Assembly: GCF_018873765.1 (NCBI RefSeq) | Contig: NC_057925.1 | Span: 61,702,970-61,766,969 of the forward strand | Length of the DNA stretch: 64,000 bases | Reading direction: 5' to 3' | Source of the DNA: Telopea speciosissima | Lineage: Eukaryota; Streptophyta; Magnoliopsida; Proteales; Proteaceae | Notes under the pieces: generated by a model | Seen by the model: only the letters and a program-made list of their open reading frames with translations | Databases searched by the model: none | What the model was told of the DNA's origin: nothing | Position numbers and translations under genes: made by a program | Shown: positions 47,467-60,400 of the stretch, in pieces | How positions within the stretch are numbered: the first letter of the stretch is position 1 | How the letters are laid out: each line of letters starts with the position of its first letter

Positions 47467-50400
47467 TCATCTCACACCCACTGAATCCATCAGATCCTCG
47501 TACTCTGGGTCATTCTCCTGTTTTCTCACCTTGGCAGGACTATCTCCTTGTCGAGGAGGGGCAGAAGACACCGAAGTGGGTGAAAATGGGTCATAAATTT
47601 GGTTTCCTCCAGGACCGGAAGCAGGCTTACCAGATGCAAATGAGAGATTGTTGTTGAATTGCGGGTTTGGAAACAAGAGGTTCCCTGAACGAATAGTCGG
47701 GGACAGCTGATTCTGCTGTGGTTGCATTGCATTTGCAGGGCGAGGAGGTAAAGCACTGGGTATAGGAGGCATATGTGATGCTGAACCAAAGCTCTGTGGC
47801 CTCATTTGAGGCAGAGGAGTTGAAGGCCGGACAGAATGTGGACCTGGAAATACTGGAGGTCTTGGTGGTGGGGAGGTGGTGGTTGGGTTACCACCAAAGG
47901 GGACAACACCACCTGGTGAAGGTGTCAGGGCAGGAGCATGAGGCTGACCAATTGGATTGGCAACCTGAGGCCTTGCAAAATTTTGTATGCCAGGTTGTGG
48001 TATTGAATGCAAAGCTGGTCGAAAAGAAGGTGATTGAGGTGCCAGAGGTGGCAGCACTGGTGGGGTACTTTGAGCTGGGGGTTGTCCACTAGACCTTGGA
48101 ACTGTTTGAGAAGCCGGATGCTGGGACCTGAGGGGCTGAAAAGTGAAATCACCAGAACTTGGCCTCTGGGGTTTTGGAGCTGTAACTGGTTGAATACTTC
48201 CTGGGCTTGTCACTGGGGGCTTCATGGGAGTAAAACTCGGTAAGCTTCCAGAAACAATAGGCATTCCAGATTGTGGTTGTGATGATGTTGATGGCACTGG
48301 TGAAGGAAGTGTTGATGAACCTACTACAGGATTTTGCAATGGATTACGCACTGGTGCACGTAAATTTACAGGCTGCATACGCGGCACTGGTGAAGTAGAT
48401 TGAATGGAGGCAGCTGCTGATGCTGGAATTGTGCCAATTGCTTGAGTAAAAATTGGAGCTGGTACTCGAGGAAGTATTGCTGGTGGAATTTGTGTTTGTC
48501 CTGCCATAGATGGGCCCTGCAATAGTCCTGGTGCCTGTGAAGATACTGGAACTGGTACTGAGGGTTGAGAAGAGACTAATGGCATAGGGCTTGACCCAAC
48601 TTGAGCTGGTACAGAAACAAAACCCGGTGTAGGAGCTGGACGGTTAACTGCTGATGTATTGACTAACTGGTGAGTGGGAGGTCGAGAAGGAAAACTAGCA
48701 GGAGAAACAACATTTGGTGCAGCAGGTCTACTCATTACAGTTGCTGAAATATTTAGCGGAGCTACTGATGCAATTGGTTGAACCATGGAACGAGGCCTTT
48801 GTGGTGGAACCATTGGTGAAGTCATCTGTACTGTGTTCCCTATCCCTTGAGGGATTACGGCAGGTACACCAGACCAACCACCAGAGCCCCCAGCAGGTGT
48901 TAGTGGCCTGTTTGGCAATGGTGGTCCTGATGAAAATGGTTGTGGTACCATTTGTCTTGCCACTGGTACTGGTCCAGCTGTTGTGGGTTGGTTACCAGTA
49001 AATGCTGGTGGTCCAGTAAGATTCGGTTGAGCTGATACAGTAGGGTATGCTGATGGAGGCTGTGAGACTGGCATGGGATTGTTTATTGGAGAGATGTGGC
49101 TAGCAGGTCGTGCGCCATGCATGTATGGCCATTGCAAAACCGGCATTGAAGGCTGTGGTCTGGCGGCAAGAGATGGGTTCGCTGAAACCGAACCAAATCC
49201 CGATACAGGAGTAAACCCCGCAAAAAATGGTCGGTTGTTTGAGGGATTGAGAGGGGGTGGAGAAATCTGAACCAGATTGTTAGGTACGGGCAATGAAGAA
49301 TTTGGAAAGGAAATGAAGCCAGACGGTGATTGAATGGAGGTTTGGGTTGGACCTAGTGGGAACCATGGACTTGGATATGGCCGGAACTGGACTTGTGGAG
49401 GACCAGGCTGTGAAGATCCAATCATTGGTCGCACCATCCCCTGGTTTCCAATAGCAGCAGGCATCACATAACCAGTAACTAAGCCCTGACTTTGCTCAAC
49501 AATACCGACAGTATCCCCAGAAACTGAAGTTGGAGCTGTGGAAACAACAGCTGAATTAACCTAGGGGGGAGGGGGAGACAGGCAAGAAGACACAGTATTA
49601 GCTTAAGATTCTAGGTAGATAAGCAGGAATAATACAACTTTCAACATGGCAAACTCACAGACACTGGTTTGACTAACAGTTCAATTAAAGCAACTGCAGC
49701 ATCAACTTTCTCATATGTATCAGCTGATACATGGACATACAGCTCTTCATAAGCATTCTGGACTTCATCCCCATCTGCCCGAGTAATTTCAGCCTGGACA
49801 TGAAGAAATAACAATGTGAAGAAGCTAGTAGGGCTTTATCTGTGTGTTCAGCCACAACACAGAGTGAACTGAGTGGATAAAACAGAGTAAATAATTGCAG
49901 TAAGATTATTCTAATATTACAATGGGAGTGAAATTAAAAAATGGAAAAGGAGAACAATAAATTCATGTCTTCGAGGCATTTTAATGAAACGAGACTTCCT
50001 TTCTTCCACTTCAAAGATGCATACCTTCTCTCCTGTGCCTGCTTTAGTGCCATGCACGCATACTTTAGCTCCAGTTTCCTGAACAATTCCAGAAAGAAAC
50101 AGATTATGGAAAGCAGATGATTGATGTTGGGGGAGGGGGGGGGGGGGAAGTAAATGGGGAAGATCCCAAAACGAAGCCTTACAATTGGCAGCATAATTTA
50201 TATCTGAAGTAACATGTAAGAAACACTTCTACAAGCATTAGGTGGGGAATACACAAACTACTCACTTCTTCTAATCTCTTAAGAGTATTTCTTCCAGACC
50301 CCAATAAAAGACCAATGAAATTGAATCTTGGATATGCTTTAAGCTACAAAAGCAACAGACAAAAGTTAAGCAATATATGTACAACAAACAATAAACAGAG

Positions 50401-51768
50401 CAACAAAGGGCTAATTGGTTAATGCTAATTATAACTTCTCGTTTTCAAAAAAAAATGGCAGTAACCACTGAAAGAGTCAAAGCAGAAGGTAGTGTGCTAG
50501 AAAGTCAAGGGCCAAAATCTGACTTACAGGAATAGGCACTACAGCCTCTTTCAATAATGGCTTGTAATCAGATGGAGCCTTGTAACTTGGATTCAGCTTT
50601 AGTATTTCACCTGGAAATACCAAGAACGCCTTGAGAATAAAATGAGAAATGAGAAATTGGAAACTGAACACTCACAAAACACTGAACATACCAATAACTT
50701 CCCTTCTTTCCAATTCCAATAGTTCCCACTTCTGGGCCTGCAAATTAGATAATAGAGACATTGAATTCAAGCATCATCAGAGAAAAAACAAATGCATCAA
50801 ACTAACTATCCCAGCACAATGAAGTTACAAGCTTAAGGCAGCAACATTAACCATTATCATACCTCATCATTTATCTGATAGCTGGAGGTCTCAGAATTCG
50901 GAACCTGGCTCGGTGACACTGAGGCTTGGGCTTCTCCAGTCTTCAGAACTCCTGATTTCAGCTGTTGCGTAATTTGTTCCACTCGAGTCTGCTCAAAATT
51001 TGTGCCACCACACAGGCAGTAATATCACTTAATGCCACCTGGAATGGGAAGCTTCCATGCGAGAACTTCACAAGGAAGACACCCATGTTTAGCACCCAAA
51101 TGGGAAAACAGAGAGTTGTCAATTGCCACAAATTGAGCAACTGACAAGCCTCCTTACAAATGGAGCTATAAATGCTCACGAAAAATTTCTACGACTCCAT
51201 CTGGTGGGATGCTAAGTGTTGCAATGTAAACAAAATGGAAATCTTCCAAGTAGCTCAGAAAATTATTAGGAATGCTAAACCAAATTTTCAACATTATACT
51301 TCAATATTCGTGAAAATTATTGGCAAATTGGTCTTTTATTCTCAAAATATATATTTTGGTACTTACTTAAATGCTTTAGATTACAACATTTTAAATCCAA
51401 CCAGATGGAGCCTATTCATTCTAAAAACTTAGGAAAAGGCAAAAATAAAATGGTGAGTCTCAGATAGAACTTGCAAACAGTCCCTTAAATACCTGATATG
51501 CTAAGGCTCTTTCTTTCCTGACAGCAGCATCTTGTGTCAAGTCAGTACCCCATTTTGTTTTCCTCTGAATCTGTTTGCTACTTTCTTCTTTGGTGGCATC
51601 ACTGCTTTCGGACTTTCCCAAACTTCGAAATGCAGGAACTAAAGAACCTGATAATTTGTTCTTCGGTATAACAAATCCAGACTTCACACTGAACATGGAG
51701 ACCTTAGAACTACTCGTCATTGCGGCAGCTGTAGTCCCAACAGTGGCTTGGTCAACCTTTGTAGCCAT
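47467..51768 (-). CDS. SF1/BBP-like KH-domain RNA-binding protein with long proline-rich tail
   Basis: Eight coding exons (minus strand): 51768-51493, 50988-50863, 50737-50692, 50610-50528, 50343-50266, 50078-50025, 49793-49659 and 49560-47467, giving 963 residues. The first ATG in frame is at 51768. After KTKWGTDLTQDAAVRKERAL a helical region (YQTRVEQITQQLKSG) and ELLELERREVIGEILKLNPS, YKAPSDYKPLL match the segment preceding the KH domain of splicing factor 1. The KH domain spans about residues 170-265 (NFIGLLLGSGRNTLKRLEEE, TGAKVCVHGTKAG). The GXXG loop reads GSGR (192-195), lacking its second glycine. Residues 270-963 are proline/serine/glutamine-rich, low complexity, with no zinc knuckle or RRM, unlike true plant SF1. 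A role in pre-mRNA splicing or mRNA binding is likely. A 5' UTR intron runs from about 52396 to 51818. Confidence 0.9.
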
Positions 51769-52397
51769 GTTCACTGGAGAAGTGTCCAATAGCAGCTAAT
51801 CAATTGATGCTGCAACCCTGTTCAGAATATAAGTCCTAGATCAGCCTGGAAAGTTGTTTTAAAAGAATCCAGCAACACAATCACCCCAACAATGAAAAGA
51901 CACCAAATTATCAGTTTCAAATAGCAAGTTCAATGATCAGAAATACTACCTTCAGTTTTGTCTTTTACTTCTCAGTTTAATTATTATTCATGATTCAAAA
52001 ATTACTATGAACTGTGTTCCCAGAAAATGAAATTTGATGGGTTCTCATTCCGACTTCCTACTTACAATATATGCAAGTTTTTGTTACCAAAATTTAGATT
52101 AAGGGAGAAATGGCAAAAACTCGAAAAAAAGGATTCAAAGCCAGTAAGAACATATTATTAGGAAAAGAGTGAATCCATTATGAAACTATGACCTGAAAAT
52201 CAATCCCTTCTTGTTTGGTCTTTTCGTTTCTTTTTTGTATTGGTTCCGAATCTACTTCGTCGGCATTGCAGGACAATCAAGGAGGACAGACTTTTTGAAG
52301 TAGACCCGCAAAAAATCGAACTAAAAAATTTAACCCTTAATCGTCAAGGTGAATGGAGGGAAAGAGAGGCAGATAAATGGAACAGGGGGTGCTCACC

Positions 52398-54429
52398 TGT
52401 AAAACTAGGGTTTTGACGTGCAACTGCGCCTCTGCTTCAGATTTAAACTTTGAAGACTTAAAAACCAACCAAGACGAAGACGGCCTTAAGAGCTTCCTTC
52501 GACATACGACATACAGAGAAGCCGCGAGCAAAGAGAACAAAACAGGTGACCCTTCTCTGCGTCCCAATTCCCAACTCCCATGTGAAACTGAAAAAGGTAA
52601 ATTTTAGTGGGAGGCTGGGAGCTGAAAACTGAAGTACCCAGAGTTCCTAATGTAAAGAACGATGTTGCCCACTTGCCCCAAGGTGCACTTGCTCTTGGCT
52701 AATGGCTGTCAATGGCTGATGGCTCACACCACCTATAAGGATTCGAGTTTATTATGGTTCTGGTCCTCTGGATCTGATCCTCTGTTCGGGCCAGGGTTTT
52801 AAATCAAGGAAATTGAGATTTGAATCGAGTCCAGACGATTTCCGTCAGATTCTGTTTTGGATCGGTTGGAATCGGCCAAATTTCCCTTGAACCCTAGAAA
52901 ACTTCATTGAATCCCCACTTCGGATTACGGTAGGATTTGGGATCGAATTCGGCTGCTTTTGATTCGATTTGCCCAATTTAATTCCCAAAATTTTTAATCT
53001 ATGGTTCGAGAATCGCAATTGTGCAGATCCCCTACATCACCTTTACCTTTCAAATTAAGGAATCGGATCGAATCGGCCGTGACACACTCAAAACCCTAGA
53101 AATTTCCGTTTTTGGATTTGTGAATCGATCCTAGGGTTCTTGAAGGTCGATTCTAAATAATTCAATCCAGATTAGAATCATGACGATCCAATTCTGTCTC
53201 CAATCCACTTCGGTTTTGCACCTTGTCGATATCGTTTCAGTGACACAGTACAGACAAGAGATACTAAAATGATAAAAGAACCTATTTTTAAAGGAAAATC
53301 AAGGCAAATTTGTCCAATATGGCTGATACTAATAGATACCGATCCACTACCGTACCGATTTCTGAGTGTACTAAAACCATGGACTTGATATTAGCTCATC
53401 TCCAGGGAGCTCAGCACACCTAGGGTACTGCCAATCGTTGGGCTGTGCCACACACATCCCTAGGCATGCATCGAGATGTGTATACGCATAGCTCGACCAC
53501 TAGATGCCCCCTCACATCACCCTGGGCACTGGGCTCTGAGACGATCCTGATCCCAAGATGGCTTGAATCAAATCTCTAGAAAGTGGACAGAAGAACGAGA
53601 AGTGGAAGTTGTCTACTTCGAAGTATTCAAGCTATCAGCCAAGCAAACTTGGTGAAGTAAAATCCTATATAATGAATCCCATTACATCTAAGATGGTATC
53701 TTGGTCAATGATACAATTGTCAACCATACATGACACCTATCCCATCATATAGTAGGATTCTTTTCTCACACAAGTACACTACCATGCTTACATTATGCTT
53801 CTTGTCATGTACAATTAAGAAGAAAAAAAAGGGGCAAGGGTAAAAAAAATGCAAAAATAAAGATTTCAAATAAAAAGTCAATTTTTCAGAATTTTTTTTC
53901 TTCCAATGAAACAAATGGAAACTTAGTGAAGTTTTTTTTTGGGTGATGGAACCTTAGTGAAGTTGAAACCCACAAATAGCTCGTTTCCCAGTTGCTGTCA
54001 ATGTTTTGAGAAGTAAGAGAAAAACGGTGTAGGGGATCTTTCAATACATAGTTAACAAGTATATGTCCCAAATCCACAAACTTACAGAAGAATACTGCCT
54101 ACTGAGTGATGACTGCAGTCCATCACAACAAACTATTGCAGTTCTCCTTTTCAAATTACTATACACGAAGGTGGAAACGAATTCGATGTCGCACAATCTT
54201 GTTAAAGTACCCAGTGAATGAATTGGAAACCGAACAACACTTCATTTGTAGGAAGGAGGTTGAGTGTAGGTTGCAAGCAAAAGCAGTCATGTGCCAAATG
54301 CATCAAAGATCTTGAGACAGTCTTCCCAAAATACAATTCCTGGCTATACCGCCATACGAAGTGCAATAGCCCACCAGCAAAGTGGAACTTGTCACCCCAC
54401 AAATACAGAAGAAATAATGCTGCAACCTC
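52398..54429. other. Intergenic DNA between the KH gene promoter and PIG-V 3' end
   Basis: The 5' UTR of the KH gene ends at a donor (cag|gtgagc on the minus strand) near 52397; its transcription start is probably within 52400-52650. From 52798 to 53390 there is a long run of dispersed GAATCGG and TATCGGTACCG-type repeat words. No other gene was seen. The final part is PIG-V 3' UTR. Confidence 0.5.
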
Positions 54430-57400
54430 TCAGGTAAAAGGATAGAAGTTTGAGAATAGCAAACTGCCAATAAGTATGTAAGCTGCAGAGTATGCCCAAA
54501 TCAAGTAACCCCATCTCCTTGAGGTGCCAGGGGAAACCATTATATATGAGGCAAACCAATAAAGAACTGGACTGGCAGATAAGAAACGAGTCACAACCTG
54601 TTGAAGTATTATTGTCAGAAAATGCAGCCCATGTTTCTTAGTGATGAAGAATTAACTTCATTGCTCTTCTAAATTTCCTTACACATCAGTAATCTTCCTT
54701 CAAGCAATAGCTGAGACCAATCTTGACACACAGAATTTTAATGGTGCAAATTTAAATGTGGGAAATGTCAATATTGTAAATATTAAAAAACAAAAATCCC
54801 AGCCTAGGCCTGGCAACATGCTGTTTTGGGGTCTTTATGCAGATGAATTACAAGACATCATCAAATAGACACCAAAGTAAGCTCACATACACAAAGATAG
54901 CACAAAAAACTTACCTGTCTGAGCAGGCTCTAGGTTTTGGAAGAGAATATGGCTCCAAATCTAGCCATCTTTCTTTACAAATTATATGTCGATTAATTGT
55001 GCTAACTTCCATATAAAGAACCAAACCAATGAATATTGTAGGTAAGCGATAATTTTAAGTTCAAAATTCCCAAAACTCACAAGGCATCACAGTCAATCTA
55101 ATATGATGATGGTGATAATAGTTCACTTCAAAAGCTTATGCCAGTAATATAAGACTTTAATGGCATAAAGTGATGCCAGAAGAAATCCCTTTGATTCAAA
55201 CAGCCTATTTGTCGCCCTTCTATTTCTTTTTCCCCACTAATGAATGAGAGACCATGTATCTACAAGAGAATTTTAGTGTCCTCTATCTTGTTTTCACTAA
55301 CATGAAAATGTGAGGTAGCTCCACAAAGCACAAAGACCTTAAATGTTTTGGATGCTAATGTATTCTCTTCGACTATCTGAAAGAATATCATTTCTTTCGC
55401 ACCAGAACAGATCAATCTCAAGAAATGCAGCTAAGTTGCTTTTCTGATGACGCTGACAAAAATCCAATGAGCTGTTTCATTGGAGTTTTAAACAAAGGTG
55501 TTAATCAATATCTCCCAGTTCAAAAACATTTTCCAACCTTTAGCATGTTGAGGATGATCACTACATAATGAAGCAAAAGAATAGAATCTGACCTGCACAT
55601 GCATGACAAAAAATGCTGTTGCAGCCATGAAGCCTAGGTGTAGAATGAAGGGAAGGACTACGATGGAGAAGTACCCTGTCTTTTCTGGAAGGCCTGCATA
55701 ATCACCTGATGGAAGGGGATTCTGAAAAGAATCAGGAGTCTCTGGTTTACCCTTTTGTTTCCGCTGTCTGAGTGTGCGATCTTCTCCAACAGATAAAATA
55801 GAAGCTTCAGAATGTTGAATACATTGAAGAAGCAGCCAAGGACAAATAACATAAAGCAAATGACAGGCTCTTGGGATTTTCACAGAGCATAAGAAACTCT
55901 TAGAAAGATGACCAGCATGGTCATTCTTAGTGGCCCAAACAGCTCAAAGCATTGCAAGTTTATTCTAATTAGCTTCCTTGGTCAGTTGGTCATATGGCTA
56001 TTTAAAAATTACATGCAAAAGAATACCACCTCCTCATGCAGCACAACCAAGAGCAACCACACATCCTACGATGCCAATTGATAATGGATGCAAGTGTTGC
56101 ATGGAAGTTTAAAACGGATGGTTTATGTATGTTGGACATGAATTGTATTTTCAGACTCCATAGGTTCTTGATATCATTTGTAGAATTCCTGTAGGATTTA
56201 GCCCTTCAACAACTAAACGTCTAGAATGCATTATGAATTTCATCTTTTATTGTTTCTCTAGAAATCATTTAGTTGGAAAAGGTAAAATTTTATATCAGTA
56301 GCATCATTCCAAATCAATAGCTGGAAGTGACTTTTATGCCATTGAACACAAATCAAAGTTCAGCTCACCAAATAGGATCCCCAAACATGCATTGGATTCT
56401 GACTATTTTTTTTGGGTGGGTGGGTGGGGGTGGGGGTGGGTTAAGTAACAAAAAAAAAAAAAACTTCTTAGGACACTGCTTCAAGAAGAGTTGTACATAG
56501 GAGTATACAAGTAGTATGTAGACACAAAAACCCGCCTCTAAGCGGAACTATCTACAGTCAAAATTGACCTCAGATCATGCAATTGGCTATGGACCTATGT
56601 ACATCGCCCCTCTTTTCACCCCACCCCAAGCTGATGTTCCTTTGATTGCATAGAGACCTTTCTCGATTGCAGCATTCTGGGTTAGCCATTTTATTACCAA
56701 AGCTTAGTGGACTTCCATAACAAGAAGAGTCCTCAGTTGTGGCATAAATAGATTGTCCCTAGCCTTGGTTTATGTTGTGTTTGAGTTTCTCTCCCAGTGG
56801 GACCTGAGGAGATCAATAGGACATTTCCCACATGATCTTGAAGCATTCCTCCAATTTCATATGGCCCTGGGTTTTCCCAAACTACTCCATTGAAGTTTAG
56901 ATTTACAGAAGAATTTGATGAAGCAGTCCATTCATGAGGCAACTGACTGCTTCTCCACCTCCATGAAATGAGACACACACAGATCAAATCACAAATCAAC
57001 AATATAGCAAAATCAACCAAACAGGAAAATAATCCAAGAAATCTACGACCACTTGGTTATATTCACATAGTAATATATAGACTGTGAGAAATAAGATTCT
57101 TTTACAGAAAACGATTGTCACTCTACCAAAACCAAGAAATATTTATTCCGCTGTAGAAATCCAAGACCTATGATCATCACCTCTTCAGTAAGTATGTCAT
57201 ATTCTGATTCAGAAACTGGTCAAACTAGTCCAAAAAGAAAATGGAATTTTCTTCTCCTCCACAGCTGTCCTCTTCTAGAAAATGAGTTTAATAGTAGAGC
57301 AATCAAAATCTTTTTGTCCTTCAGAATTCAATTCCTAGACAGTAAGGGGATTCAGCCATTTCGATCAGTCGCTTACATCTTCACAGGGAAGTCCATGGTG

Positions 57401-60400
57401 GTTCTCGGGACGCCCTGTACTACTGCTAAAGCTGTTGATAAAGGTCTTGCGGGTTTCCAGGTATTATGGCCCTTATCCAACATTATTCTGTTCATGGTTG
57501 TTTGGTATCAATGCTGGTTCTGCTGTATTGATTCATCAATGTATTCCTCACTTTTTTTGTTCTTAACCAAACTAATTCATTCCCAACCCACAAAACCCCT
57601 CCCCCCCCCCCCCCAAAAAAAAAAAAAGGGAAAAAATGTGAAAAGATGTCACACCTTGGAGGACTTTAGAAGGGAAATTGTCTGAAAACTCAGCATCCTT
57701 TGATCCTCGGTCTGTTCCCAGAGGATAGAGTACAGTAGCAACACTCTTTTCCTCACCAGAAGCTCCGAAACCCAGTGAAAATACAATTTTAGGCCGTAAC
57801 ATGGCATAATGTAAGACTGAACAAAATGCAAGGCACAATACTGGAGATGCAAGAAGAAAGTTCGGTAACTGCTTCAACTGGAAATATCTCAAGAAACCTA
57901 CTCCCCTGTCATAAAAGAAAACATTACCACAACATCTGCACCTCTTATCAAAATAGCTCAACATAAACTTAGATTAGGAAACAAATGGAAAACCGATAAT
58001 ATTGATGATTTAAAAACAGGTCTATATCTCAGAATATTGCAACAGACCATGAAACTTGCAATCGATCAGCCATGGATCAACAGGCACACAGTAAAGTAAT
58101 AAAATGATTGTCAAACCAGCTATTTGTTTTTGGAATGTAGCATTGAATAAATGATTTTCGGAGATTAACTCACCAGTAATGACTTTGAATATAATCATAA
58201 AGAAGTGGTGGTCTTGCTTTGCACCAGGGCTTCATTTCATCAGGCAAATGTCCAAGGCAAATATTGTAGTATCCATAAACTTGAAAAGCAATAAATGGTG
58301 CAAAAATACATAGAGATCGCACAGCTCCAGCAATGATTATCAGCACTGCCAACTGGACGAGAGAAAAAACAAAATAAATCGAGCATGAAAAAGAAAGGTA
58401 AGTTGAATTAAAACTAATATTGATCAATAAATTAGAAAACACTAAGCTGGAGAACCTAGATGCACCATAGGATTCTAAAATCTAGAGGTATATTTCAATG
58501 AACTTTCAAAATTGAAATTAGTGTAGCATCAAGCTTAGAATTGAAAGATTTTGACATGGGGATCTCTTCTGTGATGCCAATCTAGTGGTCTCTAGTACCC
58601 GCTAAGCATATCTCTTGTATTTATACAGAAGTTGTACAACCCAAAATGTGAAATGTAATATGCAATAACATTCACTTTCAGTCTTTGTAAGACATTAAAA
58701 AAAGAATTAACCTTGATTTTGTCGGACATGGCTTGCAATTGCACACGGAGCAATTAGCGAAATAGCAAACCCATACATTGAAATGCCACGAGCTATAATT
58801 ATGTCAAAACATAAAATACTATAACATAACCAATATAAAAGAGAAGAAAAGAATCTAGATGGTAGAATCACTTCCTAAAATAATTTGGCATATCTAGAGC
58901 AGGCTTGAGCAGTTGGAGGTGAGGCTGAGATATTATATGTCTAGAATGATTGTCAATATACAAGGACAGCTATGCAACCTTCAAATATGTCAGTTTCCCT
59001 CTCACAAATCCAATGGATGGGATTAATTGTTAAGGGCTAGGGCACTACCGAAAAGGCTGAAATACACTTGTTTTATGCACAGTTTTGACAGAACTATACA
59101 TATTACCATACCAGAACATATAAATTCATAAAGACAAAAAATCTCAGAAATATAGAAAAGTGCAGAGGTAAAATTACAACACAGATTGGGTTGCCAGATA
59201 TCAAGACAAAAAACCTGACAGTGAGATTCAAATATGTTTAAAATACTGCCTAATTGGGAGACTTCCTTTATACTCAGCAGAGAGAAAAGGAATGCTCCAT
59301 GTCTCACAGATAGAAGCAGCAGAAACTAGCCACCATAAGAGGTGCATAATTGCAAATTTTTTGGACTCATACAGAGTTTCTGCTCCTACCGCTTTACCTT
59401 TTCGGGTTTTCTTATCTTACACCTGGTATCTGTGTCTGAGACCAAAAAATATGTCCTTGAACAATTTTTATGGTCATACTGTACTATTAGTGAAGCAGTA
59501 AGGGTGGCGAAGAGCAATAACAAACAATAGAAGTTACAGTCCTAGGAATAAAAAGCTATCAAAGCAAGAACCAGTAATGTTTTAGTGACAAATACAGGTT
59601 TTTTGAAAAACTAAAATTTTCTAAAATGACACCATTTTGATAATTCTTTTCTGTTTCTTCCCGATCAAGCTCGATCTGTTATGCTTTATTATTGCTAAAT
59701 TTTTTTAAATCTTAGACATGTGATACATGCAATTATTTTTTCACAGGTTGGATGCATCTTGGCATGTATGCATTTGTGTCTATTTCAATTAGGCAGCACT
59801 AAGTATGTAAGAAATGCCATAACTAAAGGCAACTGCCAGGAGAAAAGATAAAGAAAAGACTTACACTGGCACGCTTTTTTTCAAATATGGCATCATAAGC
59901 ACGATGCATAGTCTGAAAACAAATATAGCCAGCATTTAGCACCCCATTTGACCTTGCAGAACTAGAGAGTGCAAAAAGCAGCACAGGAGTAATATTTGAA
60001 CCAATTATGAAGTGATACAGTCCTCCAAGTGAAAGTAGAGAATACAAACTTTCTGAGTATCTGCAAATCAGGAGAAAAAACTATAAGTTCAGTCTATCAT
60101 TTCAACCCTAGGATTTTTTTTTTTTTTTTTTTTTTGGTGGGTGGGGGGGGAGAGGTTATTATCAGTATCCAATTATCCATATCAAAATTGTAAAAAAAAG
60201 CAGCCTATACACTCAGGACCAGGATGGAGCACGGCTATGAACAGACTAACAGTAATCTCTTTTTGTTAGGTAACAACAATGAAGGTGCCAGCTGGTTCAG
60301 CTGGTAAAATCTGTCGCATGCTGTCGGCAAGGCCAGGGATTGAATCCCACCTTCACCTCATTACCTATCAAAAAATAGAAGGAAAAGGAATCAAATGATT

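Noticed and set aside
47526-49270. Several open frames on both strands over the KH gene's last exon
   Set aside because: They are shadows of the long proline/serine-rich frame, produced by its biased composition; none has its own family signature.
51769-51789. Seven extra N-terminal codons for the KH protein
   Set aside because: The apparent first codon is TTG on the minus strand. The first ATG in frame is at 51768.
60290-60378. A tRNA gene
   Set aside because: A and B boxes are present, but no cloverleaf with acceptor and anticodon stems forms. A SINE is the better reading.
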